Assembly (NCBI GenBank): GCA_951812395.1
Contig: CATOSD010000001.1
Location: 186,001 to 250,000, forward strand
Source: an uncultured Dehalococcoidia bacterium
GTDB lineage: Bacteria; Chloroflexota; Dehalococcoidia; Lucifugimonadales; CATOSD01
Length of the DNA stretch: 64,000 nt
Reading direction: 5' to 3'
Position 1 is the stretch's first letter. Every line of letters begins with the position of its first letter. This document shows, piece after piece, positions 9,741 to 18,410 of this stretch. The notes below the pieces were generated by a model. It searched no databases, was not told where the DNA came from, and saw only the letters and a list, made by a program, of their open reading frames with translations. The translations under genes were made by a program, and so were the position numbers.

Positions 9741-9747
9741 TTTCTTA

Positions 9748-10086
9748 GAGGTGCTGGACCTCAGCGGTAATTTTCTCGAAGGGGTTATACCCCCGGAATT
9801 GGGCAACTTGACCAACCTGGAGGGGCTGAATCTCAGTAGGAACAGGCTGGCGAGGAACATTCCCCCGGAACTGGATAACTTGACCAACATTGAGAGGTTG
9901 AATCTCAGCTATAACCGGCTGACGGGGAACATTCCCTCATATCTGGGAAGCTTGGCGAATCTCAAGTGTTTGAACCTCAAGGGCAATAACCTTGAAAAAG
10001 GCATTCCAGAGGGATTGGACAGACTGGATGCCCTGGGGGAATTTTATTTCTACAATGGACGTACCACTAGGAGTTTGTTCTGCTAG
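9748..10086 (+). pseudogene. 3' LRR fragment of B2, cut off by the IS
   Basis: Continues the B2 reading frame after the right end of the IS and its TTA duplication: EVLDLSGNF, then four more LRRs (NLTNLEGLNLSRNRL, LKCLNLKGNNL) and a Cys-ending tail. It has no start of its own. The join NL-EVLDL is exactly what an unbroken LRR would read. Confidence 0.85.
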
Positions 10087-10134
10087 CAATCTGAACAGGG
10101 GCGCACGGGTCGTGGCAACTCCAGGACTAATCTA

Positions 10135-10356
10135 ATGAAGATTAACCTCACAACGTGGCGACACATCCTGGTGGCGGGAGCAGCGGTCTTGCTTCTAACT
10201 GCATACGGCTGCGGCGGTCATGAAAGCGAGCCGACGCCACAGGCCGATGAGGGTGCTTTTCTGGTCCGCGAGTCGCCGCCGCCATCCGACTTTCCCGTGC
10301 CGAATCAGAGCGCCACACCAGCACCTTACATCGATTCATCCTCTCAGCATCGTTAA
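10135..10356 (+). CDS. Type A3, lipoprotein N-terminus, frameshifted
   Basis: ATG at 10135 opens a signal sequence ending LLLTAYGC, the same lipobox-like pattern as A2 and A4. After a Pro/Ser-rich stretch the frame ends at TAA 10354-10356. The rest of the protein lies in the next frame. Inserting one CT into the CCTCTCAG at 10341-10348 would join the two frames into a smooth Ser-rich linker; this is my reading and not a proven ancestral state. Confidence 0.65.
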   Translation: MKINLTTWRHILVAGAAVLLLTAYGCGGHESEPTPQADEGAFLVRESPPPSDFPVPNQSATPAPYIDSSSQHR

Positions 10357-12895
10357 CGACGAAAGCCCCTCGAGCAGCGATTCAGACTCCCCCGTACCGC
10401 CGCTTCCCACTGCGCCCTGCGACAATGTGGACGCTTCCACAGATCTTTGCGCACCACGAGAGGTCAGCTTCTTCCATCTATTCGGCGGCTCTCAAGGCAG
10501 CGCGGCAGGGTTCATCGAGAAAAACACCTCCAGCGTAGAGGAGATACTGGAGAAAGGGTTAAGGCTGGCGGGCGCTTCGCCGGTGCACCTGGTGATACGA
10601 GGGGCGGCGGTTGTGAACTCCGCACGGTGCGACTGGAGAGGCATCGCCAGGACTGCCGGGCAGCGAGAGGATGCGATACGGTTCTGGCTGGGACTAGACG
10701 CGGACGACGAGATACCGGACGCGGCATACTTAGAGGCGCTGTTCACGATTACCCCGGACACCGTGGACCCCGTGTTTCGGGAGACGGCCAAATCCAACCT
10801 CGACGCAATCGCGCGCGGAGGCCTGTCGGAAGAGTACCTGTTCCTGACCTGCTACGCCGACTACACAGTGAGTGAGTACATTCTGGGGACAGGCCCGATG
10901 GGCGTCACCCCGTTGAGCGTGGCATACGACCGTATGGACGAGGCCCACTCATACGAGCTTTATCAGAAGGAGCATACCGCAGGCGAGTTCGGCCCCTCGA
11001 CCTCCACGCCGCTGATGAGCGAGGGCGAGTATGAGGCTTTCCTCGCCAAGATTGTAGAGGCATCGGAGACGGCACTGCAAAAGGTCCTAGAGGGTCATCA
11101 GGCCGTCGTCTTCCTCGCTCCCATGGGCGCGCACAATGCCATCGCCGTGGAGGCGTGGCAGGCGGTTGCGCAGTGGGACGTGCAGCGCGCGGAAGACGGC
11201 ACGCTGTACGCGGTGCGCTACGGCGCGCACGAGGGCGACCCCGAGCACACGCAGACGCTCGCCAACCTCAAGAGCCGCATCACGGTGGCCACCACAGCGA
11301 CCTCGACCACCGCTACTTCCACCGCGGCCACGACCACCGCAACTTCCACCGCGGCCACGACGACCAGGATAGCCACCGTGTCGGGGCTGAACCAGTACTA
11401 CCACAACATCGGCGTTGCCGATGGTATGGACGGCGGTTACAGCGACACCATCAGAATAATCGACAATCCACTGTTGCTGGACGGAGGGCAGGCTTATGCT
11501 CTTAGCAGTGATGAGGCGCTGCTCAAATGGACAACAGATACAAGCGCGACTAACTACGAGAGTCGATACAGGAGATTAGGCTACTGTACGGCATTTGGCA
11601 TAGGGAGTAAGGATCATACCAATCTCAATTGGCCTAAAGGCGCTGCCTGGCCATACTACCACGGTACTGAGACCGAAGCTCCTGATACCCCAGGAAATCA
11701 GACAATCGATGATCTTGACGAGGGAGAGATTTACGCCTTCCAGATCAACTATGAAATCGGAGACACCAAGGTGTTCTCAGCGCGAGATGCCTACGTGTGG
11801 CCGTCGTCAACTCAACCTGCAGCTGAACAGCGAGTAGCGACATACCCGTTCTTTGGGCACCATCCCAGCAGTCTGCCAGACGTTGCAGGGGAGTTTGAGT
11901 ACATCATCTGTGATTCTGATTTCCCCCCAGCTCTTCTGACAGATTGGAGGAAACTTGTTAGACACGCCTTCGGTCAGTGGCAGGAAGCAACGGGCGGATT
12001 CATTCAGATGACTCCTCGAATCGATGGTACGAGTGGCTACCAATGTTCTGACTCTCTGGGCAAGATCAGCGAGTTCATCATGGACGATGATTTGAAGAAC
12101 GAAGTTAGGATGCTCGACGTATCCGGTAACAAAATCGACATCCTCTCGGCCGCGTTCCCCGAGTTGAAGTCCGATGTCTTCAAAATCTGCCTGGCGGAGG
12201 GCGTAGCATGTGTAACGTCCTTCACTGGCTACTCTGGTCTAGAAACAAATTGCGACGTGAGTGGGGATGTTTGCGAGACAACCTATATGAGTACCCAAAC
12301 AGTGCATCCTGGTTCCGCTCCGGGCCTTGTTTCCGTTCCATTACCCGCAACAATAGACCGAACACTGATTGCGGACCTTCTTAGGAAGCAACTTGACGGC
12401 TCCATTAGTGCACTTGAAACAATAACCTTACTGGAAATCATCCAAACCGCCGCGTACAATACCCAAGCTGCACGGAATCCCTTGACGGGCGTCGACGTGA
12501 CCTTCAAGCACGACAGCTTCATTCTCCGGGGGCCTTCTATACCCGGAGATGGGGATGAGGTTAATGAACCCGGCGAGGTGCAGTTCAACACTTGCCGGGA
12601 CTCGGGTGGAAACCCAGATCCCGATGACAGCGGTTACTTCGCTTACAAGACTGCGGTTCACGAAGCAGGTCACGCCTTGGGTCTATCAAATTTCGATTAC
12701 GGCGACCTCGTGTTGCATGATGCTCAGTACTACGACGCGGCTCATCCAACAATTCCGGATTCCGTGATGAACTATGACAATGAAGAAGACATCAGGCACC
12801 CCGTAGGGCACGGATTCTCCGAACCCGATTGCTCGCCACATCCGTTCGACGTGATGGCGATCTATGCGCTCTACCAGTCAGCGCCTAGCCCGTGA
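10220..12895 (+). CDS. Type A3, main part: lipoprotein-type domain, Fn3, metzincin-like protease
   Basis: The homologous part starts near 10344; the open frame runs back to an ATG at 10220, but that stretch is the shadow of the lipoprotein N-terminus. Order of domains: Ser/Pro linker; the LRLAGASPVHL / CDWRGIART / FWLGLD block; a Thr-rich linker with an intact CCTCAAG at the place where A2 is shifted; ADGMDGGYSDTI; a fibronectin-like region; the protease domain with HEAGHALGLSN at 12659-12691 and SVMNYD Met-turn; and the PHPFDVMAIYALYQ tail. This is the most complete type A copy apart from its N-terminal frame. B3's longest possible start overlaps its end by 32 bp. Confidence 0.72.
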   Translation: MKASRRHRPMRVLFWSASRRRHPTFPCRIRAPHQHLTSIHPLSIVNDESPSSSDSDSPVPPLPTAPCDNVDASTDLCAPREVSFFHLFGGSQGSAAGFIEKNTSSVEEILEKGLRLAGASPVHLVIRGAAVVNSARCDWRGIARTAGQREDAIRFWLGLDADDEIPDAAYLEALFTITPDTVDPVFRETAKSNLDAIARGGLSEEYLFLTCYADYTVSEYILGTGPMGVTPLSVAYDRMDEAHSYELYQKEHTAGEFGPSTSTPLMSEGEYEAFLAKIVEASETALQKVLEGHQAVVFLAPMGAHNAIAVEAWQAVAQWDVQRAEDGTLYAVRYGAHEGDPEHTQTLANLKSRITVATTATSTTATSTAATTTATSTAATTTRIATVSGLNQYYHNIGVADGMDGGYSDTIRIIDNPLLLDGGQAYALSSDEALLKWTTDTSATNYESRYRRLGYCTAFGIGSKDHTNLNWPKGAAWPYYHGTETEAPDTPGNQTIDDLDEGEIYAFQINYEIGDTKVFSARDAYVWPSSTQPAAEQRVATYPFFGHHPSSLPDVAGEFEYIICDSDFPPALLTDWRKLVRHAFGQWQEATGGFIQMTPRIDGTSGYQCSDSLGKISEFIMDDDLKNEVRMLDVSGNKIDILSAAFPELKSDVFKICLAEGVACVTSFTGYSGLETNCDVSGDVCETTYMSTQTVHPGSAPGLVSVPLPATIDRTLIADLLRKQLDGSISALETITLLEIIQTAAYNTQAARNPLTGVDVTFKHDSFILRGPSIPGDGDEVNEPGEVQFNTCRDSGGNPDPDDSGYFAYKTAVHEAGHALGLSNFDYGDLVLHDAQYYDAAHPTIPDSVMNYDNEEDIRHPVGHGFSEPDCSPHPFDVMAIYALYQSAPSP
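11290..11368 (+). repeat. Thr/Ala-coding low-complexity repeat (linker of A3)
   Basis: Shorter counterpart of the A2 linker array, made of GCGACCTCGACCACCGC and GCGGCCACGAC-type units. Confidence 0.65.
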
Positions 12896-14765
12896 GCCCA
12901 AGGGAAGAGAAAAGTTGAGGAAAGTGTCTTTAACAGCTTTGGGACTCTTACTTGCGCTGCTGGCGTTTGGAACGTACCGAGCTTACGAGTTCTTGACCAA
13001 GCCCTTTTGCCTCTACAGTATGACAGCAGAGCGCTTTGATAGATACTTTGATGTCAGAAATGATATGACTCGGCATTCGGTCCCACGATTTGCAATACAA
13101 TGGACGCCCGATGGCTCTCACATAGTCTTCACTCACATGTCCGGCAGGCATTCTTATCAAGAACCTCTGAAGCCAAGGAGCGTATTGTACGTTTCCGCAT
13201 CCGAAGGGTCACAGCTGATAGTGATATCGGAAAGTAGTGATGACCCTGAATTCAATATCGCCCATTCGCCAGATTTATCCCCCGACGGATCTCGCGCTGT
13301 CTATACCAAGTACAGACTTGGTCAAGAGTGGACATCGAGAAAAGATTTCATACGATACTTCGAATTAGAGGCCGCGATGCTTGATGGCTCAGAACAACGC
13401 AAACTGACAAATAGATCGGGGGAAGGTGGTTTTGACGTTAGCCCAGTGTGGTCTCCAGATGGAACCAAGATTGCCTTCATTAGGTACACCGAGCCACGTT
13501 GTAGCAATCAGCCTGTGTCGCCGACTGAAATATATACGATGAATGCAGAAAGCGCAGAGACCCTCAAGGTGATGGATTCGAAAACTACGTTGTACGATGA
13601 GATGGGGTCGACGTACATTACTGGTCTTGCGTGGTCGCCAGACGGCAGGCGCCTAGCTTTGGCAGGCTATCACACTTGGTCCATTGGCGGTGAAAGGTCG
13701 GTGCAGTCATTCCTTTACACAACAAGAGTCGATGGGTCGAATCTAACACTTCTAGCCGTTACGAACAGCATAGGTAGCAATTGGCGCGGCTCCTTTGCAG
13801 GCCCAATCTCCTGGGCTCCCGACGGTGAACGTATAGCGTTTGCGAGCGACGGCAGGCTCACTACTATTGGCAGTGATGGTTCTGACTTGCACATTGTCTC
13901 ACAGGAAACCCCCAAGACCATTTCTTGGTCGTCTGACGGATCGCGGATGCTGTTTTCTGCGCATACAGAAGGGATCCTACCTGGAGAGGAAATCGTATAT
14001 TTGATCAACAGGGACGGTTCCGGGATACAGCACCTCGGTAGGGGCGAAGCAGCTACCTGGTCCCCTGACGGCTCTAGAGTCGCCATTGTTGTAGCGAACG
14101 ACTCCTCAAGTATGTCAGGAGTTGTGCTCTACACTATGGCATTGGATGGGTCGGATGCGCGCGTGCTGGTACGGAAGGGAGAAGGCGGCTTGCTGGAAGC
14201 GGTGGGGCCCCAGCAGCAAGGAGACGGGCCCTTTGACATCGTACCCTGTAGCCCGAGAGACCCAGACTGTCTCCAGGTCGTGAATGGGAGATTGGTCTTC
14301 GACAATCCGTGCTCGGGCGGTTTCGTGGCGCCCGAGCCCGAGGCAAACGCTGGACTTGTTCGGGACTGCGAGGCGCTTTGGGAGCTCGGTCGCTGGGCGG
14401 TGGAGGTTCGGCAGCCCGGCTACTTCGAGCAGCCGAGTTGGGACGGGCTTACGCCCATTTCCGAGTGGGAAGGCGTAGTTGTGGGAGAAGCCTCCACCGG
14501 ACTGAGAGTGGTGGAACTGTCGCTTAAGGGTTGGAAGCTGAGTGGTCCCATCTCCGGTCGATTGACAACCGAAGTGACCAAGCTGACTGCCCTGGAGTCA
14601 CTGGATCTAAGCTACAACGAACTGAGTGATCCCGTACCCTCGGAGTTGGGCAACCTGCCAAACTTGAAGCGTCTGTACCTCAGCTACAACCGGTTGAGCG
14701 GCTGTGTCCCTGAAGGGCTGCGCGAGAAGGTGCACGGCTACCTAAGCCCCAAGCACTGCAACTAG
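12864..14765 (+). CDS. Type B3: membrane-anchored TolB/PD40 propeller with LRR
   Basis: 633 residues from ATG 12864. A TTG at 12915, behind AGGGAAGAG, is an attractive alternative that avoids the overlap with A3 and places the hydrophobic anchor (TALGLLLALLAFG) near the N-terminus. PD40 blades follow (WTPDGSHI, WSPDGTKI, WSPDGRRL, WAPDGERI, WSPDGSRV). The DC linker, WeGV element and two to three LRRs after them are nearly identical to B1 because they lie in the 988-bp direct repeat. The propeller half is clearly diverged from B1, so only the 3' part was recently copied or converted. Confidence 0.8.
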   Translation: MRSTSQRLAREPKGREKLRKVSLTALGLLLALLAFGTYRAYEFLTKPFCLYSMTAERFDRYFDVRNDMTRHSVPRFAIQWTPDGSHIVFTHMSGRHSYQEPLKPRSVLYVSASEGSQLIVISESSDDPEFNIAHSPDLSPDGSRAVYTKYRLGQEWTSRKDFIRYFELEAAMLDGSEQRKLTNRSGEGGFDVSPVWSPDGTKIAFIRYTEPRCSNQPVSPTEIYTMNAESAETLKVMDSKTTLYDEMGSTYITGLAWSPDGRRLALAGYHTWSIGGERSVQSFLYTTRVDGSNLTLLAVTNSIGSNWRGSFAGPISWAPDGERIAFASDGRLTTIGSDGSDLHIVSQETPKTISWSSDGSRMLFSAHTEGILPGEEIVYLINRDGSGIQHLGRGEAATWSPDGSRVAIVVANDSSSMSGVVLYTMALDGSDARVLVRKGEGGLLEAVGPQQQGDGPFDIVPCSPRDPDCLQVVNGRLVFDNPCSGGFVAPEPEANAGLVRDCEALWELGRWAVEVRQPGYFEQPSWDGLTPISEWEGVVVGEASTGLRVVELSLKGWKLSGPISGRLTTEVTKLTALESLDLSYNELSDPVPSELGNLPNLKRLYLSYNRLSGCVPEGLREKVHGYLSPKHCN

Positions 14766-15210
14766 TGAGCAAGTGAACATGAAGGCGGTCGTGGCGAATG
14801 TCCTGTGCGCGCTGGCGCTGCTGCTGGCTGCGTACGGCTGCGGGCAGGATTCGGCGTCGCCCCAAGCCGAACCGGAGCATAGGGTCACTCACACTGCGGC
14901 GGCATCTCCAGTGTCCACGCCTACCGCCGCGGCAGGCCGGGGAGGCAATTCGGCATCGACGGAGTCGGCAACGTCTCAACCCGCGGTCGCGGCAACCTCT
15001 ACGCCCCTACCTGCCGCGACTCCGAGTGTTCCCCGCATACTGCCAGATCTCTTCTCAGGGGGAGCAAGAGGAGGCGCAGCTTCGGGGGGCGATACGAACG
15101 CGGCGAGCACGGAGGACGTGCTGGAGCGGGGCCTGCGCCTGGCGGGAGCGTCGCCGGTCCACATCGCATTTCTCGGCACAGCGGAGGAAGATTCCGTGCG
15201 CTGCGAGTGG
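14223..15210 (+). repeat. 988-bp direct repeat, copy 2 (B3 tail, spacer, A4 head)
   Basis: Counterpart of 3510-4497 with no indels. Similarity ends exactly where A4 loses its type A sequence (after CGAGTGG, 15204-15210), so the repeat end is also a rearrangement joint. Confidence 0.9.
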
Positions 15211-15264
15211 TGCAGCATCGCACCGGAGGGGCCAACGGCGAGTGGACGAGCCTCGCCGCCGTGA
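14779..15264 (+). pseudogene. Type A4: truncated lipoprotein
   Basis: ATG 14779 (GTG 14773 in frame). The signal peptide and lipobox-like AAYGC, Pro/Ala/Thr linker and the start of the LRLAGASPVHIAF block are nearly identical to A2. After CEW the sequence switches to unrelated DNA and the frame stops at 15262-15264. It lacks every downstream domain of the A type and is most likely a non-functional end of the array, although a short lipoprotein could still be made. Confidence 0.75.
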
Positions 15265-15971
15265 CCTCCACCGACCAGGCGTTCAGCCCGGACGGCGGAC
15301 CCTCGTGCGAGTCCACCTACGATTTCCGCGTAAAGGCGCGCGGCGACGGAGAGACCTACATCACCGAGTGGGGCGCGCCGTCCGGTGTCGTTCCGTACCC
15401 AACCGGGGCGTGCAATCGCCCGCCGGCGTTCAGCACGTCGCCCTACGCCTTCTCGGTCGCCGAGGACGCCGCGACGAGCGCCACTGTGGGCACAGTGTCG
15501 GCCAGCGACTCGGACGGGGACACGGTGACGTTCTCGATAGCCTCAGGCAACGGAGACGGGGTGTTCTCAATCAACTCGGACACCGGAGAGGTCATCGTAG
15601 CCGGCGCGCTGGACTACGAAAGCGTATCGTCGTACACGCTGACGGTGGAGGCACGGGACGGGAAGGCAGGCGGCACGGCTGCCGCGACGGTGGAGATTAG
15701 CGTCACAGACGTGGCGCAGACTCCTCCGCCACCGCGGCAAACCGTAACCGCCAATTCCACCCAAGACAGCGTAACGCCATCCTCGGAGGCGCCCGACGAT
15801 TCGCAGGCCGCGGGCTCCACAAGCTGCGGCGGACGCCGCTGGAGGGGGGAGAGGGCACCGATTGCGCACGAGGGCGACACCGGCAACTCCAAGACGGTGA
15901 AGGCCATCGACGCCGCGGGGGCGGGTACGGTGTCCGGATTCGCGAACCCGAAAACGCCGGCCCAACCGTAG
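15207..15971 (+). pseudogene. Fn3/cadherin-like surface protein fragment
   Basis: Open frame beginning at the rearrangement joint. It reads as the end of a fibronectin-III domain (GEWTSLAAV, YDFRVKARG), then one cadherin-like domain (FSVAEDAATSATVGTVSASD, VFSINSDTGEV, SSYTLTVEARDG), then a low-complexity Ser/Pro tail. It has no signal peptide or credible start and is out of frame with A4, so it is the 3' remnant of a longer adhesin-like gene. The terminal 80 residues look non-structural. Confidence 0.65.
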
Positions 15972-16068
15972 CGGGAGCGTCCCGTTACGGGCCCCCCTGA
16001 CGCACCGGGCGTGCTATCCGGGAGGCCGCGCCGGGGGAGCAAGCGCCGTGTTTCAAAAACTCTCGGAC

Positions 16069-16096
16069 TTGACAACTGCCTCTTGTTCAATAATAC
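16069..16096 (+). promoter_or_regulatory. Candidate sigma-70 promoter for the ABC ATPase pair
   Basis: TTGACA at 16069-16074, a 16-bp spacer, then TAATAC at 16091-16096, about 55 bp before the ATG at 16151. The -35 is perfect, the -10 is weak. The rest of the 15972-16150 spacer shows nothing else I recognise. Confidence 0.4.
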
Positions 16097-16150
16097 TTCC
16101 CCTCGTGGCAGACGACTGTGACTCAGGCTAGGAGACCGGAGGAAGGGCCT

Positions 16151-17155
16151 ATGGCTAATCTACTTGAAGTTAGGGACCTCGCAACCTACTTCTTCACCCA
16201 GGACGGCGTCGTCAAAGCGGTGGATGGCATTAGCTACTACCTGGAAGAAGGCGAGGTGCTGGGCATCGTTGGAGAGAGCGGCTGCGGCAAGAGCGTGAGC
16301 GCACTTTCGGTTATGCGCCTGGTCGCCAATCCCCCAGGCAGAACCGTAAACGGCGAGGTCGTCTTCGAAGGCGAGGACATCCTCAGGGTGGACGAAGCCG
16401 AGATGCGGCACATCCGGGGCAACCGCATCGCCATGGTGTTCCAGGAACCCATGACGTCACTCAACCCGGTGCTCACCATTGGACGCCAGTTGACTGAGAC
16501 GCTCGAGTTGCACCAGGGTATGTCCCGGGCGGAGGCGCAGACCAGGGCGAGCGAGCTGCTCGAAATGGTAGGTATCCCTGACTCCGTGACCCGCCTTCGA
16601 GACTACCCCCACCAGTTCAGCGGCGGGATGCGGCAGAGGGTAATGATCGCGATGGCGCTGAGCTGCGACCCCAAGCTCATCATAGCCGACGAGCCCACAA
16701 CGGCGCTCGACGTTACGATTCAGGCCCAGATTCTGGAGCTCATGCGCGACCTCGCGCAGGAGCTGGGCACCGCCATGATCATCATCACGCACAACCTGGG
16801 CGTGGTAGCACGCTACGCCGACAGGGTGAACGTGATGTACGCCGGCAAGATAATCGAAACCGGCTCTTCGGAGGAGATCTATCACAACCCCAGGCACCCA
16901 TATACACTGGGGCTGCTCAACTCCGTTCCGCGCCTCGACGAAACTCGCCGCGTGAAGCTGGACCCAATCGAGGGCTTGCCCCCCGACCTCATCGATCTTC
17001 CGCCGGGCTGCAGCTTTGCGCCTCGCTGCAAGTACGTCTATGACAAGTGCTTTCAGGAGACCCCGGAGCTGGAGAGCGTTCTGGAAGGACACACGGCGGC
17101 CTGCTGGCGATTCAGGGAAATTCGGGAACTCGCCGCAGCGGCCGGCGCCCGCTAA
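16151..17155 (+). CDS. ABC transporter ATP-binding protein, oligopeptide/dipeptide type (OppD/DppD-like)
   Basis: ATG 16151 is preceded by GGAGGAAGG at 16138-16146. Walker A GESGCGKS at residues 41-48, signature FSGGMRQR, Walker [13 protein letters not shown] and the H-loop ITHN are all present. The Opp-type C-terminal extension has conserved Cys residues (CSFAPRCKY) and a DLIDLPPGC segment. About 334 residues, normal for OppD. It would energise uptake of peptides or other solutes at the cytoplasmic face of a membrane complex. The partner gene follows 11 bp later, but no permease or binding protein is in the window. Confidence 0.93.
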   Translation: MANLLEVRDLATYFFTQDGVVKAVDGISYYLEEGEVLGIVGESGCGKSVSALSVMRLVANPPGRTVNGEVVFEGEDILRVDEAEMRHIRGNRIAMVFQEPMTSLNPVLTIGRQLTETLELHQGMSRAEAQTRASELLEMVGIPDSVTRLRDYPHQFSGGMRQRVMIAMALSCDPKLIIADEPTTALDVTIQAQILELMRDLAQELGTAMIIITHNLGVVARYADRVNVMYAGKIIETGSSEEIYHNPRHPYTLGLLNSVPRLDETRRVKLDPIEGLPPDLIDLPPGCSFAPRCKYVYDKCFQETPELESVLEGHTAACWRFREIRELAAAAGAR

Positions 17156-17166
17156 GGAGACGACCA

Positions 17167-18201
17167 ATGGTAGAGATTGAACGCGAGAGTCGCGCCCCAT
17201 CGGACGAGGTGCTGCTCGAGGTCAGAGACCTCGCCATGCACTTTCCGGTAACGTCTGGAATCATCTTCCAGCGCACGGTCGGCCACGTTAAGGCGGTGGA
17301 CGGCGTCAGCTTCAGCATCAGGCGGGGTGAGACGCTCGGCCTGGTTGGCGAGAGCGGCTGCGGCAAGACCACGACCGGGCGCTGCATACTGCAGCTCTAC
17401 AAGCCCACGACAGGTGACGTGATCTTCGAGGGCGAGAACCTGAACGATCTGGACGGCGCCGCGATGCGCGCCATGCGCCGCAAGATACAGGTCATCTTCC
17501 AGGACCCTTATGGCTCGCTCAACCCGCGCATGACGTGCGGCGACATCGTGGGCGAGCCGCTGGTTGTGCACAAGCTCACATCCGGCAAGGGCGAGTACAG
17601 AGACCGGGTGGCCGAGCTGCTTCAGGTGGTTGGCCTGAACCCGTACATGGCAGACCGCTACCCGCACGAGTTCAGCGGCGGCCAGAGGCAGCGCATCGGC
17701 ATCGCGAGAGCGCTCGCGGTGAACCCGAGCTTCATAGTTTGCGACGAGCCGGTGTCGGCGCTGGACGTGTCCATCCAGGCGCAGGTGATCAACCTGCTTG
17801 AAGACCTGCAGGACCAGTTCGGCCTAACGTACCTGTTCATCGCTCACGACCTGTCGGTGGTGCGCCACATCAGCGACCGCGTGGCCGTGATGTACCTGGG
17901 CCACATCGTGGAGATAGCAGACCGCCTCGAGCTGTACGACAACCCGCTGCACCCATACACCCGTGCGCTGCTATCGGCCGTGCCGATTCCCGACCCGATC
18001 GTGGAGGCGCAGCGCGAGCGCATCATCCTGCAGGGTGACGTGCCGAGCCCGAGGAACCCACCTCCGGGCTGCGTGTTCCACACGCGCTGTCCCGTAGCGA
18101 TCGACGACTGCCAGGCCGGCATTCCCGAGCTGCGGGAAGTCAGCCCTGACCACTGGGTCGCCTGCATACGGGCGGAGGGCTACGGAGCTCCTACCTTCTA
18201 A
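17167..18201 (+). CDS. ABC transporter ATP-binding protein, oligopeptide/dipeptide type (OppF/DppF-like)
   Basis: ATG 17167 with AAGGAGA upstream at 17154-17160. Walker A GESGCGKT at residues 61-68, Q-loop [12 protein letters not shown], signature FSGGQRQR, Walker [13 protein letters not shown] and C-terminal [12 protein letters not shown]. It pairs with the preceding ATPase as the second half of an Opp/Dpp ATPase heterodimer. The transcript probably ends at the hairpin at 18230. Confidence 0.93.
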   Translation: MVEIERESRAPSDEVLLEVRDLAMHFPVTSGIIFQRTVGHVKAVDGVSFSIRRGETLGLVGESGCGKTTTGRCILQLYKPTTGDVIFEGENLNDLDGAAMRAMRRKIQVIFQDPYGSLNPRMTCGDIVGEPLVVHKLTSGKGEYRDRVAELLQVVGLNPYMADRYPHEFSGGQRQRIGIARALAVNPSFIVCDEPVSALDVSIQAQVINLLEDLQDQFGLTYLFIAHDLSVVRHISDRVAVMYLGHIVEIADRLELYDNPLHPYTRALLSAVPIPDPIVEAQRERIILQGDVPSPRNPPPGCVFHTRCPVAIDDCQAGIPELREVSPDHWVACIRAEGYGAPTF

Positions 18202-18229
18202 CGAGGGCGGAACAACGGAGCACACAAAG

Positions 18230-18263
18230 CGGGGGCAAGTCTTCGGACCTGCCCCCGTTCTTT
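18230..18263 (+). terminator. Rho-independent terminator after the ABC ATPase pair
   Basis: GGGGGCAAGTC-TTCG-GACCTGCCCCC hairpin with a stable TTCG loop followed by GTTCTTTT, 28 bp after the stop. Confidence 0.8.
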
Positions 18264-18304
18264 TCCATCACGCCACTCCCGTCATTGCGACCCTATTCTC
18301 TCCG

Positions 18305-18340
18305 TCATTCCGGCCCCCAAGCCGGAATCCAGCCTGGCGA
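18305..18340 (+). repeat. GTCATTCCGG-type intergenic palindromic repeat
   Basis: GTCATTCCGGCC...GCCGGAATCCAG forms an imperfect hairpin. Related copies occur near 35497, 44459 and 46032, each next to the CCTTCCCCC repeat. Confidence 0.6.
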
Positions 18341-18346
18341 CTACTA

Positions 18347-18384
18347 GCCCCTCCCCCCGCAGGGGGAAGGTTAGGATGGGGGTG
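18347..18384 (+). repeat. CCTTCCCCC hairpin intergenic repeat, copy 1
   Basis: A palindromic head (here CCTCCCCCC / GGGGGAAGG) followed by the fixed tail TTAGGATGGGGGTGA. It sits between convergent genes. Confidence 0.8.
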
Positions 18385-18410
18385 AAAGGCCCCACGGCGC
18401 ACCATGCGGG

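Larger units (their letters stand above)
8815..9744 (+). mobile_element. IS5-family insertion sequence, 930 bp, inside B2
   Basis: Terminal inverted repeats start GAAACTATCTCA at both ends (left at 8815; right end reads TGAGATAGTTTC to 9744). They are flanked by a 3-bp direct repeat TTA (8812-8814 and 9745-9747), the TNA-type target duplication seen in some IS5 subgroups. The single transposase is split into two overlapping frames, as in IS427/IS1031-type elements. Ends and target duplication look intact, implying a recent insertion. Confidence 0.92.
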
